A stretch of 64,000 nt of DNA from Crossaster papposus. Its lineage: Eukaryota > Echinodermata > Asteroidea > Velatida > Solasteridae. The notes under the pieces were generated by a model. The model was not told the DNA's origin. It worked only from the letters and a program-made list of their open reading frames with translations, and ran no database searches. The stretch is from assembly GCA_037893245.1 (NCBI GenBank), contig JBAIAA010001114.1, forward strand, positions 248,001-312,000. Reading direction: 5' to 3'. The translations under genes and the position numbers were made by a program. Each line of letters begins with the position of its first letter. The stretch's first letter is position 1. Positions 53,258 through 64,000 of the stretch are shown piece after piece.

Positions 53258-54502
53258 CGCGCGGGTGTGTTTTAACGTGTATCCAGGTGACATTATTATG
53301 AAACTAGCTCATTAAATATGCAACGCGCGCACTGTGACTTCAACAAAGCAAAAAGAAATACGCGCTGTGTCTGTACTCTATATATACACGTACTACGCGT
53401 ACTGTACAGTACATGCATGTTCAGTTTGTAAAAGTACGTGAATGATATTATACCCGTGACCCAGCACATCAAAATCAAGAATAAGTCGGAAAATGACTTT
53501 CACAGATATAAATATAATAAGATGGGAAATTCAAGAAGCTTTGTAATGACATCCATCACAAGCCTTTAGCTCGGAAATTATTGGTTACGAGTTACAGACT
53601 AGGGATGGGTATCATTAGAAAGCCTATGGAATTTCAAATGTTACTATGTACATAACGCGAATTGTCATTTCCCGCTTATTAGTGATTTTGATATCCTGGG
53701 TCACATTTTCATGGATTTAACAAAAACATTGGAAATGTGGTGAGTTGACACTTCGCGTGTGGTCTATTAGCTTTGTTCTCGTGTTCCGTTTTACCTGGGC
53801 CCAATTTCGTAACAAATGTAAGCACACCAATTTGCTTAGCACGAAACATTTTCCTTGGCCAAACTGTCGTTTCCAAAAATGTCTGAAGATTTCCGAACAC
53901 GTTTTGTTGACGGTCGGGTATTATCGTTAACGTTCGCGACTACAATTTCGACGTCTGGGTGTACACAATTAAATGGTCAGGCCATGGAACCAGACTATTT
54001 TCACCGCCCCCAAAGTGGGACATTTAGGTTCTGCTTGAAAACAAATAAACCGGCCTGAACGGTAAACGATCGAGGCGCGGTTGTGCCGAAGGGCGCCATC
54101 TATCGGCGCGCTCGTACCGGTAGGTCGGTGTAATTACAGCGGCGAGGCGCGGTGCAGCATGGCGATAATTATGATACCACTCGCATTTTTTCAGATTTTC
54201 AAGCGACTTTTGGTTAAAAAAATGAATTTGTAAAAGAATATTGTCGATGTGTATGAAAATGTGTTATGAAAAACCCCCAAGATCATGAATATTGATGTAA
54301 ATTAACGTGCCAAAAGTTGGTAATTTCTCTAAACGGGTTTTTTCGGGTTTGCGTCGGGCTCTGTGAGGAGTCCTTGTATTGATCCCAAATACACAAATTA
54401 GAAAAAGTAAAAAATGAATATTATTCGGATGAGAACAATGGTCGGGGGAATAAATTTGCATACATAATTCCAGAGCGCCCTATTGGTTCAATATCAATCG
54501 TT

Positions 54503-54692
54503 ATCGCTTCTCGGCCTTTTGGCTAAGATCATGTGTAGTATCTGTTCTTTTCAGCTTAATATCTGAAACGCTGTTCATCGAACAGCCAGTATATTAATCT
54601 GATTTTTGGATTTGGGCCGTGGAATAGAGGCTTGCCTCGTCCCGGCCATGGGTTGGCCCGGTATAGCAGTACATCCGGGATTCGGCCCACTC
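54503..54692 (+). ncRNA. U2: U2 snRNA, unit 9
   Basis: Copy of the U2 gene at 3912-4101, all landmarks intact. Confidence 0.96.
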
Positions 54693-55136
54693 CCCTCGGG
54701 GAACATCAAATAATACAAAAACAGGTCTCGTCTATGTGTATTCCTATGTCGCATCACTTTTACAAGTTCTTTCTTCGCTTTACTTCGGGGCTTTCGTATA
54801 TTTAAACATTTCAATACGTCTAAAGTAAATAATTGTATGAAGACCGATCTCTTTGTTTTTGGATGATTTCTGATGAAGGAGAAAAACAACAACAAAAACA
54901 AACAGGCCCTCTGCGTCTGGTTGTATATTTATTTGACGACGATGTATTAGATTTTCTTTATTTTTTCCCAATTTTTTTTAATTCATATGATTTCACATAA
55001 TTGTAGACTTTAGATTTGCTTTTTGTTTGTGGTCTTGTTTTAACTCTATTTTTGTTTGAAATACTGTATAGGTAATAATGCAGGGCCGTTTTGGATAGCA
55101 TTTTTGTTGTAAGTGATAAAACCTCAAATAAAATAA

Positions 55137-55733
<597 letters not shown>

Positions 55734-55764
55734 ATGCATGCTACATGCAATTTTCAAACCAAAC

Positions 55765-55780
55765 GGCTCTTTTCAGAGCC
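55765..55780 (+). terminator. Histone 3' stem-loop, H4 unit 9
   Basis: Same hairpin as at 5174-5189. Confidence 0.95.
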
Positions 55781-56221
55781 ACCACGATTTCACAAAAAGA
55801 GATTGATTCCAGGTTTTTATTTGTGTGTGTGTGTGTGTGTGTACTCTGTTATTATTTTAGCATTGTCTCAGGATTCAGTGTGGATTTTCCTCCCAGTGTC
55901 TATTAAGTTTTCCCTTTTCGTTTATTGCCCGTAATTATTTGTGGGATGTCTTTGTCGAAGACACGGCCCTTTTGTTTATTTTGGTAGCTGGGGGGAAATT
56001 AATTTGCTTGCAAAGTATCATGTACTCGTGGGTAATATTGACCGTATTGTTTCGGAGGGTAAATAAGTTGTGATCAGTGAAGCGTCTCGGCATGGTGTCC
56101 GAATTACCAAATTGGAAGACTGCCCTTTGTTAGACTTCAGCCCGAGGATGCTATTCTCTAGTCTTAAGAGACGGCCTGTTCGTTGATTTGGCATTCACTT
56201 CTTATCTACTCTTCAATCTGA

Positions 56222-56650
<429 letters not shown>

Positions 56651-56681
56651 GTCAAAGCTGTGTGCGCAAAACAAACCGAAC

Positions 56682-56697
56682 GGCCCTTTTCAGGGCC
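56682..56697 (+). terminator. Histone 3' stem-loop, H3 unit 9
   Basis: Same hairpin as at 6091-6106. Confidence 0.95.
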
Positions 56698-57131
56698 AAA
56701 ACTTTTTTAAAGAGAGATTAATTCCAATAGCGTTTTCTGTAGAGTTTGGAAAGTTAAATGCGGTTACTATTGGTGAATACGAATTTTAACTGGCCAGGGT
56801 TCCGGAGAACGGATTAATAAAATCATCAAGATTAGTCTCTATCCATTTTGTTTATTGATCTGTATCCTGGTTTTAGTTGTCTCCCCCCTATTTCTTTTAC
56901 TTTTAATTCTGTAAAAAAAAAAGAGGTAATTTCCTGGCCATGTACACAATTGTTTATGCAGTCGTTTTGTGTCATATTTTCGAAAACGGAAACTCTTCGT
57001 TACATTGGATGGCACGCAAGTTTCCCCTGCGTTTGGGGCAAAACAAATAATGTGTAAAACCACACCGGATTGTTGACGTTTACCGAATATAATAAATAAT
57101 TGTATTATTATTATTATTGTTATTATTAATT

Positions 57132-57239
57132 GTTTGTTTGTTTGTTTGTTTGTTTGTTTGTTTGTTTGTTTGTTTGTTTGTTTGTTTGTTTGTTTGTTTG
57201 TTTGTTTGTTTGTTTGTTTGTTTGTTTGTTTGTTTGTTT
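57132..57239. repeat. (GTTT)27 microsatellite, before unit 10
   Basis: 27 perfect repeats. Confidence 0.97.
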
Positions 57240-57440
57240 CTTGGTTTTCATTCGGAGAGATGGCTTTTGCCTTCAGTGCTAATGCGTGTCACTTTGCACG
57301 CGTACAGATTTCTTTACGCTTGGGTGATTGTGTGGACAATGCGTGTATGCCCAGAATCCTATCGTGTGCCATAAAAGTCGTCCCGGCATTTTTGACCTTC
57401 CATTCGATCGCACGATCACATACACTCATCAACTCCAATC

Positions 57441-57809
57441 ATGGCTCCTAAAGTTAGCGGAAAAGGCCAGAAGAAGGCAGGCAACACCAAGGCTCCGGTC
57501 AGCATAAACAAGAAGAGGCGCCGGCGTCGCAAGGAGAGCTACGGCATCTACATCTACAAAGTCATGAAACAGGTGCACCCCGACACAGGAATCTCAAGCA
57601 AGGCAATGAGCATCATGAACAGCTTTGTCAACGACGTGTTTGAGCGCATCGCCGGGGAATCTTCTCGCCTTGCCCACTACAACAAGAAGTCGACCATCTC
57701 AAGTCGTGAAGTGCAGACTGCAGTACGTCTTATCCTCCCGGGAGAGCTTGCCAAGCATGCAGTCAGCGAAGGGACCAAGGCCGTCACCAAGTATACTACT
57801 TCAAAATAG
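57441..57809 (+). CDS. H2B: Histone H2B, unit 10
   Basis: Protein identical to the unit 1 copy (530-898). Confidence 0.98.
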   Translation: MAPKVSGKGQKKAGNTKAPVSINKKRRRRRKESYGIYIYKVMKQVHPDTGISSKAMSIMNSFVNDVFERIAGESSRLAHYNKKSTISSREVQTAVRLILPGELAKHAVSEGTKAVTKYTTSK

Positions 57810-57854
57810 GGTGACCGAGAAGAAAAAAAACCACGAAAAACATAATAACCAAAC

Positions 57855-57870
57855 GGCTCTTTTCAGAGCC
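57855..57870 (+). terminator. Histone 3' stem-loop, H2B unit 10
   Basis: Same hairpin as at 944-959. Confidence 0.95.
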
Positions 57871-58881
57871 AACACAATTTTAAAAAAGAGATGTGACTGT
57901 CCAATTTGTGTTACTAATTCAGTCAATGTTCGTAGGTTTCACAACCGTTCGGGTAGTGTTCCCGTCTTTACAACCCCCCTGACCTTAAAAGGAGAAAAGA
58001 AGATCAACATTGACATTCTGTTCTCGTCGCCTTTGAAAACAAATATGTGACTTGAAAAGGCATGACGGGGAAAAGTATTTCGGTAGTATTTGGAGTTCTA
58101 TTGTTTTACACACTTGTAAATGGCGATTCGTTAGCTTTCCAATGATACCAAAAGTAGTTATGTACATCATTTAATTACAATGATATATACCACAGCAGGG
58201 CTGACAGTGCGCCGCCCAACTTTAGCGATCGAATTTTTAAAACCAAAATATCGCTTTGACCAAAACAATTATACGCGTGCCCGCCAACAACGAAATTGAC
58301 AAATGGGGGTCATTGTTCAATAAGCCTCAGTAAGTCACGTAAGAATTTCAAATGGCGGCACGGCCTTTTGTTATTCAGCACCTGTGCGCGCACTGGTTTC
58401 AGTTCATTCAGTCTCCATTACGAGAAGTAGTGGTTTCTTGTTTGATGTATGTTAAATATATGTGTTTGTCATTATCTCCGTGCAGACAAATCCGTGACAG
58501 TTTTCAATGCGGTATATGACGGCCGATCTGCGGCCAGCGTGGGGGCAGGTCAATCGGTAGGCAACAGGGACACTCCGTCGGGATTACAGAAATCGTCTGA
58601 GAAAGCAGGTAAGCTTTTTGGGTGCTTTGGGTTTTTGCTGTTATGATTTCATCGCTTAGATTGAAGACAGACAGACAGACCTCGTTCAAAAAATGTATCT
58701 CTGTTTCCACGCATCAAAAAAATGGATGCGGTGCACTCAACCGTACAGTCAGTGTGTCGCGCGTGATTGGCTACTTGGCGTGCTTCGGCCAATCCACCGG
58801 AACGCTATAACTAGTGCCGTCACCCCCCTCGTACGGCACTTTCACTGCAGATCGCAATCTACTGCCACCAACTACTTCAAG

Positions 58882-59259
58882 ATGACTGGACGAGGAAAGA
58901 GCGGAAAAGCAAGAAGCAAGGCCAGGAGCAGGTCCTCAAGGGCGGGACTGCAGTTCCCCGTGGGTCGTGTTCATCGATTTTTGCGAAGGGGCAACTACGC
59001 TGAGCGGGTTGGAGCCGGTGCACCGGTCTACCTGGCAGCCGTGATGGAATACCTGACCGCCGAGATCCTGGAGCTGGCCGGTAACGCAGCACGAGATAAT
59101 AAGAAGACGAGAATTAACCCTCGACACCTGCAGCTTGCTATACGCAACGACGAAGAGCTTAACAAGTTGATGAGTGGAGTTACCATCGCGCAAGGCGGTG
59201 TGCTTCCCAACATCCAGCAAGTACTTCTGCCCAAAAAGACCGCCAAAGTATCAAAGTAA
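58882..59259 (+). CDS. H2A: Histone H2A, unit 10
   Basis: Protein identical to the unit 1 copy (1971-2348). Confidence 0.98.
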   Translation: MTGRGKSGKARSKARSRSSRAGLQFPVGRVHRFLRRGNYAERVGAGAPVYLAAVMEYLTAEILELAGNAARDNKKTRINPRHLQLAIRNDEELNKLMSGVTIAQGGVLPNIQQVLLPKKTAKVSK

Positions 59260-59298
59260 TACAAACAAATTACTTGGCCTCCATATACAAAAACAAAA

Positions 59299-59314
59299 GG
59301 CTCTTTTCAGGGCC
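59299..59314 (+). terminator. Histone 3' stem-loop with G-U pair, H2A unit 10
   Basis: Same hairpin as at 2388-2403. Confidence 0.93.
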
Positions 59315-59494
59315 ACCACATAATTACAAGAGAGAAACGCCGCTGTCTGTCTGTTCTTCATTTTTAAATAAAGTTTTAAAAGAGACAAAGTTAGATATTA
59401 CATTTGTAGATTTTCAATAACTTTTTACTTACACGGCCATTTACATTTTCCACTTTTATTTACACTTTCACAGCCAAAGGCCCGCTGGGTTTGT

Positions 59495-59577
59495 CCAATA
59501 GCTTCGTTTATTTTGTAAAGAATCGCCTTCTCTTTTTCTGCTTATAAAAACATTGAGAAAGTGTTTGTTTTCATCCT
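59495..59577 (+). promoter_or_regulatory. Orphan CCAAT-TATA-cap promoter, unit 10
   Basis: Copy of the element at 2584-2666. Confidence 0.45.
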
Positions 59578-60822
59578 CGCGCGGGTGTGTTTTAACGTGT
59601 ATCCAGGTGACATTATTATGAAACTAGCTCATTAAATATGCAACGCGCGCACTGTGACTTCAACAAAGCAAAAAGAAATACGCGCTGTGTCTGTACTCTA
59701 TATATACACGTACTACGCGTACTGTACAGTACATGCATGTTCAGTTTGTAAAAGTACGTGAATGATATTATACCCGTGACCCAGCACATCAAAATCAAGA
59801 ATAAGTCGGAAAATGACTTTCACAGATATAAATATAATAAGATGGGAAATTCAAGAAGCTTTGTAATGACATCCATCACAAGCCTTTAGCTCGGAAATTA
59901 TTGGTTACGAGTTACAGACTAGGGATGGGTATCATTAGAAAGCCTATGGAATTTCAAATGTTACTATGTACATAACGCGAATTGTCATTTCCCGCTTATT
60001 AGTGATTTTGATATCCTGGGTCACATTTTCATGGATTTAACAAAAACATTGGAAATGTGGTGAGTTGACACTTCGCGTGTGGTCTATTAGCTTTGTTCTC
60101 GTGTTCCGTTTTACCTGGGCCCAATTTCGTAACAAATGTAAGCACACCAATTTGCTTAGCACGAAACATTTTCCTTGGCCAAACTGTCGTTTCCAAAAAT
60201 GTCTGAAGATTTCCGAACACGTTTTGTTGACGGTCGGGTATTATCGTTAACGTTCGCGACTACAATTTCGACGTCTGGGTGTACACAATTAAATGGTCAG
60301 GCCATGGAACCAGACTATTTTCACCGCCCCCAAAGTGGGACATTTAGGTTCTGCTTGAAAACAAATAAACCGGCCTGAACGGTAAACGATCGAGGCGCGG
60401 TTGTGCCGAAGGGCGCCATCTATCGGCGCGCTCGTACCGGTAGGTCGGTGTAATTACAGCGGCGAGGCGCGGTGCAGCATGGCGATAATTATGATACCAC
60501 TCGCATTTTTTCAGATTTTCAAGCGACTTTTGGTTAAAAAAATGAATTTGTAAAAGAATATTGTCGATGTGTATGAAAATGTGTTATGAAAAACCCCCAA
60601 GATCATGAATATTGATGTAAATTAACGTGCCAAAAGTTGGTAATTTCTCTAAACGGGTTTTTTCGGGTTTGCGTCGGGCTCTGTGAGGAGTCCTTGTATT
60701 GATCCCAAATACACAAATTAGAAAAAGTAAAAAATGAATATTATTCGGATGAGAACAATGGTCGGGGGAATAAATTTGCATACATAATTCCAGAGCGCCC
60801 TATTGGTTCAATATCAATCGTT

Positions 60823-61012
60823 ATCGCTTCTCGGCCTTTTGGCTAAGATCATGTGTAGTATCTGTTCTTTTCAGCTTAATATCTGAAACGCTGTTCATCG
60901 AACAGCCAGTATATTAATCTGATTTTTGGATTTGGGCCGTGGAATAGAGGCTTGCCTCGTCCCGGCCATGGGTTGGCCCGGTATAGCAGTACATCCGGGA
61001 TTCGGCCCACTC
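60823..61012 (+). ncRNA. U2: U2 snRNA, unit 10
   Basis: Copy of the U2 gene at 3912-4101, all landmarks intact. Confidence 0.96.
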
Positions 61013-61456
61013 CCCTCGGGGAACATCAAATAATACAAAAACAGGTCTCGTCTATGTGTATTCCTATGTCGCATCACTTTTACAAGTTCTTTCTTCGCTT
61101 TACTTCGGGGCTTTCGTATATTTAAACATTTCAATACGTCTAAAGTAAATAATTGTATGAAGACCGATCTCTTTGTTTTTGGATGATTTCTGATGAAGGA
61201 GAAAAACAACAACAAAAACAAACAGGCCCTCTGCGTCTGGTTGTATATTTATTTGACGACGATGTATTAGATTTTCTTTATTTTTTCCCAATTTTTTTTA
61301 ATTCATATGATTTCACATAATTGTAGACTTTAGATTTGCTTTTTGTTTGTGGTCTTGTTTTAACTCTATTTTTGTTTGAAATACTGTATAGGTAATAATG
61401 CAGGGCCGTTTTGGATAGCATTTTTGTTGTAAGTGATAAAACCTCAAATAAAATAA

Positions 61457-62053
<597 letters not shown>

Positions 62054-62084
62054 ATGCATGCTACATGCAATTTTCAAACCAAAC

Positions 62085-62100
62085 GGCTCTTTTCAGAGCC
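62085..62100 (+). terminator. Histone 3' stem-loop, H4 unit 10
   Basis: Same hairpin as at 5174-5189. Confidence 0.95.
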
Positions 62101-62541
62101 ACCACGATTTCACAAAAAGAGATTGATTCCAGGTTTTTTTTTGTGTGTGTGTGTGTGTGTGTACTCTGTTATTATTTTAGCATTGTCTCAGGATTCAGTG
62201 TGGATTTTCCTCCCAGTGTCTATTAAGTTTTCCCTTTTCGTTTATTGCCCGTAATTATTTGTGGGATGTCTTTGTCGAAGACACGGCCCTTTTGTTTATT
62301 TTGGTAGCTGGGGGGAAATTAATTTGCTTGCAAAGTATCATGTACTCGTGGGTAATATTGACCGTATTGTTTCGGAGGGTAAATAAGTTGTGATCAGTGA
62401 AGCGTCTCGGCATGGTGTCCGAATTACCAAATTGGAAGACTGCCCTTTGTTAGACTTCAGCCCGAGGATGCTATTCTCTAGTCTTAAGAGACGGCCTGTT
62501 CGTTGATTTGGCATTCACTTCTTATCTACTCTTCAATCTGA

Positions 62542-62970
<429 letters not shown>

Positions 62971-63001
62971 GTCAAAGCTGTGTGCGCAAAACAAACCGAA
63001 C

Positions 63002-63017
63002 GGCCCTTTTCAGGGCC
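63002..63017 (+). terminator. Histone 3' stem-loop, H3 unit 10
   Basis: Same hairpin as at 6091-6106. Confidence 0.95.
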
Positions 63018-63451
63018 AAAACTTTTTTAAAGAGAGATTAATTCCAATAGCGTTTTCTGTAGAGTTTGGAAAGTTAAATGCGGTTACTATTGGTGAATAC
63101 GAATTTTAACTGGCCAGGGTTCCGGAGAACGGATTAATAAAATCATCAAGATTAGTCTCTATCCATTTTGTTTATTGATCTGTATCCTGGTTTTAGTTGT
63201 CTCCCCCCTATTTCTTTTACTTTTAATTCTGTAAAAAAAAAAGAGGTAATTTCCTGGCCATGTACACAATTGTTTATGCAGTCGTTTTGTGTCATATTTT
63301 CGAAAACGGAAACTCTTCGTTACATTGGATGGCACGCAAGTTTCCCCTGCGTTTGGGGCAAAACAAATAATGTGTAAAACCACACCGGATTGTTGACGTT
63401 TACCGAATATAATAAATAATTGTATTATTATTATTATTGTTATTATTAATT

Positions 63452-63571
63452 GTTTGTTTGTTTGTTTGTTTGTTTGTTTGTTTGTTTGTTTGTTTGTTTG
63501 TTTGTTTGTTTGTTTGTTTGTTTGTTTGTTTGTTTGTTTGTTTGTTTGTTTGTTTGTTTGTTTGTTTGTTT
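63452..63571. repeat. (GTTT)30 microsatellite, before unit 11
   Basis: 30 perfect repeats, the longest tract in the window. Confidence 0.97.
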
Positions 63572-63772
63572 CTTGGTTTTCATTCGGAGAGATGGCTTTT
63601 GCCTTCAGTGCTAATGCGTGTCACTTTGCACGCGTACAGATTTCTTTACGCTTGGGTGATTGTGTGGACAATGCGTGTATGCCCAGAATCCTATCGTGTG
63701 CCATAAAAGTCGTCCCGGCATTTTTGACCTTCCATTCGATCGCACGATCACATACACTCATCAACTCCAATC

Positions 63773-64000
63773 ATGGCTCCTAAAGTTAGCGGAAAAGGCC
63801 AGAAGAAGGCAGGCAACACCAAGGCTCCGGTCAGCATAAACAAGAAGAGGCGCCGGCGTCGCAAGGAGAGCTACGGCATCTACATCTACAAAGTCATGAA
63901 ACAGGTGCACCCCGACACAGGAATCTCAAGCAAGGCAATGAGCATCATGAACAGCTTTGTCAACGACGTGTTTGAGCGCATCGCCGGGGAATCTTCTCGC
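63773..64000 (+). CDS. H2B: Histone H2B, unit 11, cut by window end
   Basis: First 76 codons of the 122-codon H2B gene, identical to the other copies as far as visible; the end is the window edge, not a biological truncation. The normal promoter precedes it. Confidence 0.97.
   Translation, partial: MAPKVSGKGQKKAGNTKAPVSINKKRRRRRKESYGIYIYKVMKQVHPDTGISSKAMSIMNSFVNDVFERIAGESSR

Overview
The window is eukaryotic and is one long head-to-tail tandem array of a core-histone repeat of about 6.32 kb. It holds ten complete units, the end of a spacer at the left edge and a truncated eleventh H2B at the right edge. Every unit carries, all on the + strand, H2B - H2A - U2 snRNA - H4 - H3. There is no H1 gene and no recognisable transposon. 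Start-codon to start-codon distances for H2B are 6324, 6323, 6324, 6326, 6324, 6324, 6325, 6321, 6320 and 6332 bp. I could account for every length difference by a few small indels, changes in a GTTT microsatellite, and one error-like patch in unit 4.

The likely host is an echinoderm, possibly a sea star. H4 has Cys73 (as in sea urchin H4) plus Ser83. H3 is an H3.2-type protein with Glu81, which I recall from sea urchin H3. H2B resembles echinoderm H2B. Cap sites fit the sea urchin histone cap consensus YCATTCR. All genes lie on one strand, as in sea urchin repeats. From memory, sea-star clusters have been described with the order H2B-H2A-H4-H3 and no H1, which would fit here; this should be checked. 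Species assignment is inference.

Layout of one unit (unit 1 coordinates): (GTTT)28 microsatellite 217-328; H2B promoter 459-495; H2B 530-898; 3' stem-loop 944-959; spacer of about 1 kb; H2A promoter 1855-1935; H2A 1971-2348; stem-loop 2388-2403; backup poly(A) signal 2456-2461; an orphan promoter with no recognised gene 2584-2666; long spacer with palindromes and a CTCF-like motif 3501-3515; octamer 3863-3870; U2 snRNA 3912-4101; 3' box-like site 4126-4134; second CTCF-like motif 4688-4702; H4 promoter 4754-4780; H4 4831-5142; stem-loop 5174-5189; (TG)10; H3 promoter; H3 5649-6059; stem-loop 6091-6106; poly(A) signal 6225-6230; spacer to the next unit.

The four histones form the nucleosome octamer. 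Their mRNAs end at the replication-dependent stem-loop plus a purine-rich downstream element. U2 is the branch-site snRNA of the spliceosome and needs a different promoter and 3'-end machinery (Integrator). Embedding it in every histone unit ties U2 dosage to histone dosage and may bring histone-locus-body and Cajal-body functions to one locus. The most notable points are the U2 insertion, the orphan promoter in the slot that H1 occupies in sea urchin repeats, a Gln76Leu H3 copy in unit 8, and a dense indel patch in unit 4 (about 21.73-23.19 kb) that looks like consensus error.
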